In this document: positions 1-7,315 of the stretch, in pieces
Position numbering within the stretch: the stretch's first letter is position 1
How the letters are laid out: each line of letters starts with the position of its first letter
Source: Gordonia shandongensis DSM 45094
GTDB lineage: Bacteria > Actinomycetota > Actinomycetes > Mycobacteriales > Mycobacteriaceae
NCBI RefSeq assembly: GCF_000423025.1
Contig: NZ_AUHE01000008.1
Location: 1 to 64,000, forward strand
Direction: 5' to 3'
Length of the DNA stretch: 64,000 nucleotides
Translations under genes and position numbers: made by a program
Notes under the pieces: model-generated
Database searches by the model: none
What the model was told of the DNA's origin: nothing
What the model saw: the letters and a program-made list of their open reading frames with translations, nothing else

Positions 1-87
1 CAAAAACGGCGAACTCGTCGAACCCGGCACCGTCTCACCCGACCAGCAGGAGGCTGCCTGAAACAACCTCATCCACAGGTCTTGACA
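1..87 (+). mobile_element. Terminal part of an unidentified insertion element
   Basis: The first ~87 bases do not belong to the hsdM gene they interrupt. They carry the last codons of a plus-strand reading frame (stop at 59-61), a short non-coding stretch, and a plausible element end at 82-87 (TTGACA), after which hsdM-like coding sequence resumes on the minus strand. A CDS ending about 25 bp before such an end is typical of insertion sequences. The other end lies outside the window, so family, target duplication and full inverted repeats cannot be seen. The exact junction (about 87-92) is inferred from where similarity to HsdM starts. Confidence 0.5.
2..61 (+). CDS. 3' end of a probable transposase (partial)
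   Basis: The frame entering from the left edge encodes the final 19 residues KNGELVEPGTVSPDQQEAA and stops at TGA 59-61. The segment is too short to recognise a family. It is called a transposase only because it sits at the edge of sequence that has split hsdM, close to a plausible element end. It could instead be another passenger gene of the element. Confidence 0.35.
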   Translation, partial: KNGELVEPGTVSPDQQEAA

Positions 88-693
88 ATAGCTCGGTTTG
101 GTGAGCTCGAGGCCCTTGTCGGCGTAGAGGAGATCGACCATGAGTGCGATCACCTCACGCGGAGTGAAATGGTCGCCAGCCTGTGCGTTGTTCGACTCGG
201 CGAACTTGCGGATGAGCTCCTCGAAGATGTAGCCCATGTCGTGCCCCGACACGCGATTCGGATGCAGGTCGACGCCCGCGAACTCCTTGACGATCAGGAA
301 CAGGCGGTCCGTCTTGTATAGCTCAGCGATCAGTGCCGGGAGCCCGTACCCGTCGAACACGTCGCGGATATTCGCGGAGAATCCTTCCAAGTAGTCCTGG
401 AGGTTGTCCGCGAGCCCGGCGGGATCGGCGGCGAGCTTGTCGAAGTCCCACACGGAGGTATTGAAGAACGGCAGGTGGGGGAACTGGGCGCGCAGATACG
501 TGAACGGGTCGATCCCAAGGCCCTCGGTCTTGCTGTACTCCTTGAGTACGGCGTCCTTATCGGGGGTCAGGATCGCGTCGAGGCGGCGCAAGATGGTGAA
601 CGGCAGAATGACGTCGCCGTACTGATTGGGCTGGTAGGGGCCGCGAAGCAAGTTCGCGATGTTCCAGATGAGGCTGGCGTTGGTGGTGGCCAT
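88..693 (-). pseudogene. hsdM: Type I restriction-modification methyltransferase HsdM, N-terminal fragment cut by an insertion
   Basis: From ATG at 693 the minus strand encodes about 200 residues of a type I HsdM subunit. The start (ATTNASLIWNIANLLRG, then ...GDVILPFTILRRLDAIL) is the N-terminal helical HsdM domain, and the fragment runs to GDHFTPREVIALMVDLLYA, the segment just before SAM motif I. The family then continues with a DPACGTGG-type motif and NPPF; both are missing because foreign sequence begins near base 88. The frame stays open through the element to base 1, so a chimeric tail could be translated, but the catalytic domain is not encoded here. The gene begins 84 bp downstream of the methylase-like gene on the same strand, so it was probably the third gene of that unit. 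No hsdS or hsdR is visible. Loss of function is inferred. Confidence 0.8.
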
Positions 694-777
694 GTGGCGT
701 CTGTTCTCTCTGTGGATGAGGGGTATGGCTGAGACGGTAGTGCTCGGATCCGACATAAGGACTGTCGGCTGGCCGTG

Positions 778-2877
778 TCAGTGATCGACGGTGATCCCGC
801 CTGTCCCGATTGCGGTCTCGATCAGCGTGGTCAGGCGGGTGAGCTCCGCAAACCTCTTGGCGGCGTCGCGCCGTGCCTCCTCCGCGTCGCGGAGTGAACG
901 AACGATCGCATCTTGGTCGCCACGAGGCATGACCGGGGCATCGAGACGTGCCGGCACCACGCGGACGAGGCCGCGAGACGATGGCTGTTGGCTTGCCGCT
1001 GCGTTGATGCATGCGGTCAGATAGGCGGGGTTTGGTGCACCGGGTACCGACTGATCGACACGAACGACGAAACATGACTGCGGAACGGCCCAGCCCTCGA
1101 CGTCGATCCGGATCGCAGCGGGTTGGCCTTTGGTGACGTGTGTCATCACGACTATGTCGTCACTCTTGGTAAGAAAGGTCGCGTCTGCTCGGGGCACAAA
1201 CTTTTCCGGAACAAGCTTGCCAGTTTCCAACAAGCCCACCACTGCGCGCGGCGTGAGCGTTGGTATGTCTGTCGGATAGCCGACATCGTCGGCATCTCCA
1301 CGCGACGGCCGTCCGCGATGGACCGTTACGCCAGGGAAGTCTGTGATCCGTTGGCGACGAGCTCGGACCGTAGACAGGTGATAGTTGTCGACGTCGGTGT
1401 CTGAGAGTACCTGCCGCGATAGCTCGGTGATCTCTGTGATCAGTTCGTAGGGGCTTGCCGCATCACGACGCTCAATCCAGGTGGTGGGCATCAGCGTGGA
1501 CTGGGGATCGAGGAGTTCTCGCGCTGAGACAACCACGCTGTGCGGATCGTCAGGAATGCTTCCTGTTGTGCGCCATTGCCGATACGTCTCGACAACATCA
1601 CCGAACGAGTGGACGGTGTCGTTCAGACGCATAGGGTCCTGTGACGCTCGGGCTAGCAGGACTCGGTCTGGATCGACGGTCTTCCCCGGCCGGGCCAAGA
1701 CCCAGAGCGCCGTATCTATTGCTGTGTACGGAGCGAAGGCTCCAGAGGGAAGCGCGACGATGGCTTCGAGCGCTCCTTGACGAACCAGCTCGTGACGTAG
1801 TGCTTCGGTCGGGCCGCCGCGGAAGAGTTCGTTGCTCGGAGTGACGACGAACGCGCGTCCGTCGTCGTCGAGGTGCGCGATGGCTTGCTGCAACCACACT
1901 CCATCAGAGCGTGGAACAGGCCGGCCGAAGGTCCATCTCGGGTCGTTCGGGTCAAAGTCTTCGCCGAGATCGCGGAGACCCCACGGCGGGGTCAGGACGA
2001 CGGTGGCTGCGAGTACGTCGTCAACGGGGTTCGCGCCAAGCGAGTTCCCTACACGCGTGTCGACGCTGCGCTGGGCCAAAATCGACCTGGTCCGCAGAAT
2101 GCTCAATGCACCGGGGTTGGCGTCGATACCGATGAGGTTCACTTCGGGATGCCGTTGTCCGACCTCGAGCAGGGTCTTGCCGATTCCGACGGCCGGGTCG
2201 ATCACAGCCGCCCCTCGAGTCGGTGGCACGACATCGACGAGACCATTGATCAAGTCAGCGACAGGCTCGGGGTCGGACGGAAGGTGTCGCCGGTCGGCAG
2301 TGAGGATGAGGTCGTAGACATCACGAAGCTCATCGGCCGCGACGTCGGCGGTGAGATTTGCGATTGCGACGGCGATCTCACAGAAGCCGTGAGGATCGGG
2401 CACGGTGGTGAACAATCTGAAGGCGTCGTCATACCGTGAATCTTCGGCGAGGGCTGAGATGGTTTCGCGGGCTTCGTTCGCGGACATGCCCTGCAGCGTT
2501 GACGCCGGCCTGCCGAGCGCATTCCCGGGCACCGCGTTGACCGGGGTCGCCTCGGCGGGGGCGCGTAGAAGATACTCGGCGACGAGTGTGGCGCCCGCGA
2601 ACTCGAGGGCCCAGTTAGAGTCGCGGCCGCGCAGGAGTGCTTCGATGCCGTCGGCGATATCCTGCTTCGATTTCACCGGCGAAGAGTTTCCTTCAAGCTT
2701 GCCGTGAGCGGTGAGCCATCCCGTCACGTCGGTGCGGTTGAACAGGGGGCTTCGCGTCGATGAATCCTTAATGGGTGAGGGGAAGTCATCGTGTCGCTTG
2801 CGCCACTGAGTAACGGCTGCGCGACTCACGCCCGCGAGCTCGGCGATGTCCGCGGCGCGGACCAGAGGGTTCGTCAT
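778..2877 (-). CDS. HTH / N6-adenine methyltransferase-like / HsdS-like fusion protein
   Basis: This 699-residue protein has three visible parts. Residues ~5-28 (DIAELAGVSRAAVTQWRKRH) form a helix-turn-helix of the MerR/excisionase type. Residues ~190-400 resemble a type I/N6 DNA methylase: a SAM motif I-like DPAVGIGKTLLEVG begins at D227 (usual DPACGSGG), then IGIDANP, and TPPWG at ~296-300 where the family has (N/D)PP(F/Y/W). Residues ~480-690 look like an HsdS target-recognition region followed by a helical segment (LRDAEEARRDAAKRFAELTRL). The catalytic Asn of motif IV is Thr here, so methylation may be weak or absent. The ATG overlaps the stop of the upstream NYN gene (ATGA), which indicates translational coupling. 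No restriction subunit is adjacent. A role in defence or modification-linked regulation is inference; a DNA-binding, methylase-derived regulator is an equally good reading. Confidence 0.75.
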   Translation of the reverse strand: MTNPLVRAADIAELAGVSRAAVTQWRKRHDDFPSPIKDSSTRSPLFNRTDVTGWLTAHGKLEGNSSPVKSKQDIADGIEALLRGRDSNWALEFAGATLVAEYLLRAPAEATPVNAVPGNALGRPASTLQGMSANEARETISALAEDSRYDDAFRLFTTVPDPHGFCEIAVAIANLTADVAADELRDVYDLILTADRRHLPSDPEPVADLINGLVDVVPPTRGAAVIDPAVGIGKTLLEVGQRHPEVNLIGIDANPGALSILRTRSILAQRSVDTRVGNSLGANPVDDVLAATVVLTPPWGLRDLGEDFDPNDPRWTFGRPVPRSDGVWLQQAIAHLDDDGRAFVVTPSNELFRGGPTEALRHELVRQGALEAIVALPSGAFAPYTAIDTALWVLARPGKTVDPDRVLLARASQDPMRLNDTVHSFGDVVETYRQWRTTGSIPDDPHSVVVSARELLDPQSTLMPTTWIERRDAASPYELITEITELSRQVLSDTDVDNYHLSTVRARRQRITDFPGVTVHRGRPSRGDADDVGYPTDIPTLTPRAVVGLLETGKLVPEKFVPRADATFLTKSDDIVVMTHVTKGQPAAIRIDVEGWAVPQSCFVVRVDQSVPGAPNPAYLTACINAAASQQPSSRGLVRVVPARLDAPVMPRGDQDAIVRSLRDAEEARRDAAKRFAELTRLTTLIETAIGTGGITVDH

Positions 2878-3494
2878 GAAAGGTTCCTTCGGTGAAGCAC
2901 CGAGACGGTGTCCAAGATGGTGGTGAAGTGGGCGGCGAAGCGGAGCTTGCGTGAGATCGATTCCGGACGTGAGACCACGTGGGTGGTCATGCCGTGGGCC
3001 GCAAGAAGTGCGAGCTCGGGTGCAAAGCCTCCGTCCCCAGAAGCGAGGTACGCGGTAGCGAACCTCGCATCGATGCCCTCAGTCCGGATCGCTTCGCGGA
3101 TCGCCCGGTCGGCGCCGTCGGCGCCTGAGCGCGGAGGGAGCAGCCGTGCGCCGCGCCAGGCGTTTCCGGCTGCGATCGCATTGTGGTGGGACGAACCGAT
3201 GATCACGTGGTCGCCTTCTGCGATGCCGACCTCCCGGTGGTAGGTGAGCATTGTGCTTCGGGCGTGAGGGATTGTGAGGTCCGGTGTGCCGCAGATGTTT
3301 TCGATGTCGATGAAGTGCACGGTGCGTGAGCCGGCTTCACGAGCTGGACGCAGCGTGAGGGCGGCTTCGAGGTGGCGAGTGGGGATGGTCTTGACCGGGT
3401 GGCGAAGGAGGGCTGCTGACTGGGGATGACATGGCGTTCCTTTTCGGGGCGGGGAAACTGCATTAACTAAATCATCTACTGACCAGCATATCAA
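2874..3494 (-). CDS. NYN-domain (PIN-like) putative RNase, partner of the methylase-like gene
   Basis: The product carries a NYN/PIN-like nuclease fold. VHFIDIENICGTPD supplies the first acidic strand, GADGADRAIREAIRT the middle acidic helix, and ASGDGGFAPELALLAAHGMTTHVVS the SGDxxF-like motif with the C-terminal strand. NYN proteins are metal-dependent RNases. The start is uncertain. The longest frame begins at TTG 3494 without a ribosome site, and the conserved domain begins only at about residue 59, where GTG 3320 is available. An ATG at 3432 has a good site (AAAAGGA) but lies in another frame and opens only a ~32-codon ORF. The stop overlaps the next gene by ATGA, so the two proteins are probably made together. 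Function in this pairing is not established. Confidence 0.7.
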   Translation of the reverse strand: MICWSVDDLVNAVSPPRKGTPCHPQSAALLRHPVKTIPTRHLEAALTLRPAREAGSRTVHFIDIENICGTPDLTIPHARSTMLTYHREVGIAEGDHVIIGSSHHNAIAAGNAWRGARLLPPRSGADGADRAIREAIRTEGIDARFATAYLASGDGGFAPELALLAAHGMTTHVVSRPESISRKLRFAAHFTTILDTVSVLHRRNLS

Positions 3495-3496
3495 GG

Positions 3497-3512
3497 GGTA
3501 ACTGAGTTAACC
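3497..3512. promoter_or_regulatory. Imperfect dyad in the NYN-methylase promoter region
   Basis: GGTAACTGAGTTAACC is an imperfect inverted repeat just upstream of the longest NYN frame, with a third related TTAACT at 3463-3468. It is AT-rich against a GC-rich background. It could bind the HTH of the downstream methylase-like protein, giving autoregulation. That is inference. Confidence 0.3.
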
Positions 3513-3608
3513 GTGTTTACAGTGGGGCGAACAATGCAGCCGAGCCTGGTCCGGAATGCTGGAAGCCGGGCCGTGGTGGTCGCCACGAAGTGCAAGCGGC
3601 AGCTGTCG

Positions 3609-3953
3609 TCACCGGCTCTGCCTTCTTTCAGCATGAGCGAGTGCTACGAATACGCGAACCTGCTCGACGCCGCCACCGCGGTGGCGGCGCGAAGGTCGGG
3701 CCTCGGTTCGGACGACTTCATCCCGGACACGGCCGTGGAGATGGATGCCTCGTAGTAGGTGTCGGGTGCGGGTGTTCATGCATGCGTCGGCGAGGCTTCC
3801 GGCGTGCTGGAGCAGGCGGTGATCGACGATGTTGGTCGGCGTGAACGCCACTTCAAGGTCCCCGATCTCTTGACCGAACCGCAGTGCGCTCACACCGACA
3901 ACAGTGATGACGGAGGCCGCCGCGATGGCCAAGTCGAGGTGATTGTTCGGCAT
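3609..3953 (-). CDS. Small hypothetical protein, doubtful
   Basis: The 114-codon frame begins MPNNHLDLAIAAASVITVVG, with a short hydrophobic segment at ~7-25. For about 75 codons it has the GC-rich third positions expected of coding DNA here. Its last third is Arg-rich and reads across the palindrome at 3668-3689, which looks non-coding, so the true gene may be shorter or degraded. No ribosome site precedes the ATG and no family is recognised. It may be a remnant at the island boundary. Confidence 0.3.
   Translation of the reverse strand: MPNNHLDLAIAAASVITVVGVSALRFGQEIGDLEVAFTPTNIVDHRLLQHAGSLADACMNTRTRHLLRGIHLHGRVRDEVVRTEARPSRRHRGGGVEQVRVFVALAHAERRQSR
3668..3689. repeat. 22-bp perfect palindrome
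   Basis: The sequence is perfectly self-complementary around CCGCGG, with arms CGCCGCCACCG and CGGTGGCGGCG. It lies in the gene-poor boundary region. With no loop it is a poor terminator. It could be a protein-binding site or chance in GC-rich DNA. Confidence 0.45.
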
Positions 3954-4098
3954 GGGGTCGGGGCGGTGGCAGAGCTCGGGTACACCAACGCCGCCGGTTT
4001 TTCGCGGGTGACGCTACCCTTGTTGGAGTGGTTCGGCGCCGGTCGATTTCGGCGTCTTAGTGTGACACCGCCCCAACACGAACAGTGTCCGAGCGAAC

Positions 4099-4131
4099 GA
4101 ACAGTGCCCGAGCTGAAGCTCGGAGCTGTTC
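4099..4131 (-). terminator. Terminator-like hairpin after the aminotransferase gene
   Basis: The stem pairs GAACAG with CTGTTC and CCGAGCT with AGCTCGG around a 2-nt loop, with a small internal mismatch. It begins 12 bp beyond the stop of the minus-strand aminotransferase gene. There is no U-tract, as is common in high-GC actinobacteria. A 17-bp imperfect direct repeat (4078-4094 and 4097-4113) overlaps its far side. Confidence 0.5.
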
Positions 4132-4142
4132 GTCAACGATGC

Positions 4143-5273
4143 CTACTTGGCGAGCTTGTCGAGTGCTTCGCGGAGCCGGTCGACGGTGCCGTCGACGTCG
4201 GTGAGTTTGTCGAGGCCGAAGAGGCCGATGCGCAGGCTGGAGTAGTCGTCGCCTTCCCCGCACTGCAGGGGGACGCCGGCCGCGATCTGCAGGCCGGCCT
4301 CCTTGAACGCCGATCCGTTCTGGCGGTTCGGGTCGTCGGTGAATGCGACGACGACGGTTGCGGCGTCGAAGCCTTCGGCGGCGACCGACGGCATGCCGTA
4401 CTCGGCGAGCAGCGTGCGCACGCGGGCACCGAGGTCGGCCTGGCGGGCCCGCAGATCGTCGAGGCCGAGGTCGACGGTTTCGCGCATCAGCGCGGTGTTG
4501 TGGGCCAGACCGTCGGTCGGCATCGTCGCGTGGTACGGCGCCTTACCGTCGACGTAGGCGTCGCTGATCGACAGCCACTTCGCCAGATCGAGCGCGAAAC
4601 TCGTCGTCGTCGACTCCAGGACGGCCTTGCGGCCGCGGTCGCGGAGCATCACGTACCCGGCGCACGGCGACCCGCTCCACCCCTTCTGCGGGGCGGTCAA
4701 CAGCACGTCGACGTCGATGTCCTCCATGTCGACCCACAGTGCACCGGACGCCACGCAGTCGAGGACGAACAGTCCGCCGACCTCGTGCACCGCCTCGGCC
4801 AGCGCGGTGAGATAACCGTCGGGCAGGACGATGCCCGACGCCGTCTCGACATGCGGAGCGAACACGATCTCGGGGCGCTCCTCGCGGATCGCGGCCACCA
4901 CATCGTCGATCGGTGCCGGCGACCACGGCGCCTGATGCGCATCGCTGACCGGACGCGCCTGGCAGACCGTCACCTGATCGGTGATGCCGCCCGACGCGAG
5001 GATCTGCGACCACCGGAACGAGAACAAGCCGTTGCGGACGACGAGCGCACGACGTCCCGTCGCCAACTGCCGGGCCACGGACTCCATCGCGTAGGTTCCG
5101 CCGCCGGGCACCACCGCGGCACTGCCGGCACGGTAGGTGTCGCGGAGGATGCCGAGAAGTTCCTGCATGACCCCCACGAAGCGCTGCGACATGTGATTGA
5201 GCGAGCGGTCGGTGAACACCACCGAGTACTCGAGCAGGCCGTCGGGATCGATGTCGTCATGAGGAAGAGCCAC
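4143..5273 (-). CDS. Class V PLP-dependent aminotransferase (serine-pyruvate / alanine-glyoxylate type)
   Basis: The 376-residue protein has the class V aminotransferase layout: the glycine-rich PGGGTYAMES early in the protein, FVLDCVASGALWVDMEDIDVDVLL with the cofactor Asp, and LLTAPQKGWSGSP with the expected Schiff-base lysine at ~K197. The C-terminal small domain ends in GDDYSSLRIGLFGLDKL, close to the RIG(L/H)xG motif of alanine-glyoxylate and phosphonate transaminases. It likely moves an amino group between a small amino acid and a 2-oxo acid in the cytoplasm. GTG 5273 (VALPHDDIDPDG) is chosen because the 40 codons upstream are Arg-rich and overlap the next gene. It lies 34 bp downstream of the small membrane protein gene on the same strand and may be co-transcribed. 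The exact substrate is unknown. Confidence 0.85.
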   Translation of the reverse strand: MALPHDDIDPDGLLEYSVVFTDRSLNHMSQRFVGVMQELLGILRDTYRAGSAAVVPGGGTYAMESVARQLATGRRALVVRNGLFSFRWSQILASGGITDQVTVCQARPVSDAHQAPWSPAPIDDVVAAIREERPEIVFAPHVETASGIVLPDGYLTALAEAVHEVGGLFVLDCVASGALWVDMEDIDVDVLLTAPQKGWSGSPCAGYVMLRDRGRKAVLESTTTSFALDLAKWLSISDAYVDGKAPYHATMPTDGLAHNTALMRETVDLGLDDLRARQADLGARVRTLLAEYGMPSVAAEGFDAATVVVAFTDDPNRQNGSAFKEAGLQIAAGVPLQCGEGDDYSSLRIGLFGLDKLTDVDGTVDRLREALDKLAK

Positions 5274-5307
5274 GACACTACTGTGACACAACGGCCGCCG
5301 CGTCCGG

Positions 5308-5679
5308 TCAGCGGCCGGGCGGTCCGACGGCCAGTGCGTCGCGCGCCAGACTCCGGAGCGTGGCGCCCACGGCGACGACAAGAGCCAGTACACACGTGAC
5401 GAGCAGAAACGCCGGCGTGGTGAACGCCCACGCGAGCATGATGTAGCCGAGCGCCCCGACGATCGCGTACCGGCCGAGCGGCACGAGGACCGCGAGAACC
5501 AGACCGAAGAACGCGTGCACGATCGCCGAGATCAACGCCGACAGTACGAACCACTGTCGACTCGTCCCGGGCCACATCTCGACGACCGCGACCACCCACA
5601 GTGCGGCGAGAATCGCCGTCGCGAACGCGAAACAGCCCGTCGAGACCACGCGGACCCAGCCCGCCGTCCGTACCGTCAT
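5308..5679 (-). CDS. Small four-helix membrane protein, function unknown
   Basis: Starting at MTVRTAGWVRVV (ATG 5679), the ~123-residue product has four hydrophobic segments: CFAFATAILAALWVVAVV, a segment around FVLSALISAIVHAFFGLVLAVLV, one around GALGYIMLAWAFTTPAFLLV, and VTCVLALVVAVGA. It ends in a short charged tail. No family motif is recognised. It probably shares a transcript with the downstream aminotransferase. An ATG seven codons upstream (5700) is possible but less likely. Confidence 0.7.
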   Translation of the reverse strand: MTVRTAGWVRVVSTGCFAFATAILAALWVVAVVEMWPGTSRQWFVLSALISAIVHAFFGLVLAVLVPLGRYAIVGALGYIMLAWAFTTPAFLLVTCVLALVVAVGATLRSLARDALAVGPPGR

Positions 5680-5724
5680 TCCGGTGTCGCCTCCCCGCAA
5701 CCCGTCGGGCGACCCCAGTGTTGC

Positions 5725-5766
5725 CGATGCTGTGCCCCCGATGCTGTGTCCTCGGTGCTGTGTCCC
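5725..5766. repeat. Tandem repeat, 14 bp x 3
   Basis: Three adjacent copies of CGATGCTGTGTCCC with one or two changes each lie in the divergent intergenic space between the membrane protein gene and the SGNH hydrolase gene. There are no spacers, so this is not a CRISPR. Confidence 0.8.
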
Positions 5767-5785
5767 CGATGACCGAATTCAGCCT

Positions 5786-5841
5786 AATCCATCACCGGCC
5801 GCCCAATCCATCACCGGCGGCCCAATCCATCACCGGCGGTG
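5786..5841. repeat. Tandem repeat, 19 bp x ~3
   Basis: Three near-identical copies of AATCCATCACCGGCGGCCC run head to tail directly upstream of the SGNH hydrolase start, 20 bp after another tandem repeat. The third copy is cut short at 5841. Copy-number change would alter the 5' untranslated region of that gene. Confidence 0.85.
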
Positions 5842-5903
5842 ACGCCGCGATCGGCTGCGGCGGGCACTGCGCGGCTCCGGCGCGCCGTGTCATGCTCGAT
5901 GCC

Positions 5904-7268
5904 ATGGTGAAGCGGATCGTCGACGTCGTCGCGGTGGTCGCGGTGGCGGCCATCGCGATCACGATCTCGCTGTGGCTCACCCCGATGCAGACGGTGCAGG
6001 CCGTCGGCCAGACGGTCCGCGTCGGTGCGGCGGCACCGACGGCGTCGTGGAGCGGCCCGGGCGAAGTCGACCTGTTCGGCCAGAAGCTCGACACCACGAT
6101 CGACTTCCCGGGCCCCATCCGGCCCCGCTTCGAACTCACCGACCTGCAACTGTCCGAGAACCTCGCCGACCTCGTCGGCCCCGGCGCCGACGCCGACGCC
6201 CGCCGCGCGGCACAGGACGAGTTCCAGGACGCCCTCGTCGACGGCTGGCGCGACTACCTGATCGTGCAGGTCCTCATCGTCGCGGCCTTCTCCCTGCTGC
6301 TGATCGGTGCCGTCGCCGGTTGGCAGCGCCGGTCGGCGCGCGCATCTATCACGATGGTGATCGTCGGTGTGCTGGTGGCCGCCGCCGCGAACGTGGGCGC
6401 GGTGGTCGCGACCGCCGTCGCCGCCGCCGGCCACCTCCGTGACATCACCTCCGTCGAAGCGCTCGTCGGCGCCCCGAGCGTGCCGATGGCGCCGCCCGCA
6501 GCGGCCCCGCCGACCACCGGATCGGTCGTGGTGATCGGCGATTCGACGGCCGCGGGCATCGGCAACCCGCCACTGCCGAACCCGAGTCCCGACGACACCG
6601 CCTGCGAACGCACCAGCGGCTCGTTCGCCGTCGCCCTGGGCCGCGCGAGCGACTGGGACGTCACCAGCGTGGCCTGCAGCAGCGCCACCATCCGCGACGG
6701 GCTGCTCGGCGAACAGCATCGCGGCGACAGAGTCCTGCCGCCCCAACTGCCGGCCGCCCTCGCCTCGGCACCGGCCGCCCTCGTGGTGAGCGTCGGCGCC
6801 AACGACGTCGGCTGGTCGCACCTGGTCGGCCTGTGCGCCACCCTCCCGGACTGCGGCGGCAACGCCTCCGACGCCTACTTCCACCAGCAGCTCGAATCGT
6901 TCACCCGCGACTACCTGGTGCTCCTCACCAGACTCCGGTCGCTGGCCGACCCGCCGACCGTCGTGATCAACACCTACTACGATCCGCTGCCCGACGACGC
7001 GTCGTGCGTCCGCGACCTCGGGATCACCGAGGAGAAGGCCGACATCCTCCACGGATGGCTCGGCGAGATGAACACGGTCCTCGCCGAGGGCGCCGAGGCG
7101 GCGTCGTTCCCCGTCGCCCGCCCGTCGTTCGACGGCCACGGCCTGTGCTCGCCGGACCCCTTCGTCCAACCGCTCGACGGGAAGGCGCCGCTGCATCCGA
7201 CGACGGCCGGCGGACTCGCGATCGCCCTCGCCGACCAGAAGGCCCTCCTCGACGCCGGCGTCCGCTGA
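5904..7268 (+). CDS. Membrane-anchored SGNH/GDSL-family hydrolase
   Basis: The 454-residue protein begins MVKRIVDVVAVVAVAAI, a signal-anchor segment. Two more hydrophobic segments follow (YLIVQVLIVAAFSLLLIGAVAG and MVIVGVLVAAAANVGAVVATAV), then a Pro/Ala linker and an extracellular SGNH domain. That domain has block I VVVIGDSTAAGIG (nucleophile ~S214), the block III-like VSVGANDVGW (~N300) and LHPTTAGG with the probable catalytic His ~431. Cysteines in the DTACER, SVACSS and LPDCGG segments suggest disulfides outside the membrane. Such enzymes are esterases or lipases acting on envelope acyl groups; the substrate is unknown. ATG 5892 (MLDAMVKR) is an alternative start. Neither start has a strong ribosome site, and tandem repeats lie just upstream. 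Confidence 0.8.
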   Translation: MVKRIVDVVAVVAVAAIAITISLWLTPMQTVQAVGQTVRVGAAAPTASWSGPGEVDLFGQKLDTTIDFPGPIRPRFELTDLQLSENLADLVGPGADADARRAAQDEFQDALVDGWRDYLIVQVLIVAAFSLLLIGAVAGWQRRSARASITMVIVGVLVAAAANVGAVVATAVAAAGHLRDITSVEALVGAPSVPMAPPAAAPPTTGSVVVIGDSTAAGIGNPPLPNPSPDDTACERTSGSFAVALGRASDWDVTSVACSSATIRDGLLGEQHRGDRVLPPQLPAALASAPAALVVSVGANDVGWSHLVGLCATLPDCGGNASDAYFHQQLESFTRDYLVLLTRLRSLADPPTVVINTYYDPLPDDASCVRDLGITEEKADILHGWLGEMNTVLAEGAEAASFPVARPSFDGHGLCSPDPFVQPLDGKAPLHPTTAGGLAIALADQKALLDAGVR

Positions 7269-7315
7269 CGGGCCCTGCCGCGAGCCCTGCCGCTGACCCG
7301 CCCCGCGGGTCGCCG

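Larger units (their letters stand above)
3513..4142. other. Boundary region with no confidently recognised gene
   Basis: This ~630 bp stretch separates the accessory NYN-methylase unit from the ordinary chromosomal genes. It contains one weak minus-strand reading frame (3609-3953), a 22-bp palindrome (3668-3689) and the terminator of the aminotransferase gene. A plus-strand frame from GTG 3513 to 3755 (80 codons) has no recognisable domain and is not called. No tRNA or attachment-site duplication is seen. The stretch may be the edge of an inserted island. Confidence 0.4.

Noticed and set aside
82-95. TTGACA followed by AT-rich bases as a promoter on the plus strand
   Set aside because: It sits at the element-hsdM junction; no -10 box at the right distance and no downstream plus-strand gene until 5.9 kb.
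3759-5399. 546-codon plus-strand frame over the aminotransferase
   Set aside because: It covers a recognisable class V aminotransferase in antisense; its product has no domain structure.
5725-5841. CRISPR array
   Set aside because: Repeats are head to tail with no spacers and units of only 14 and 19 bp; no cas genes in the window.
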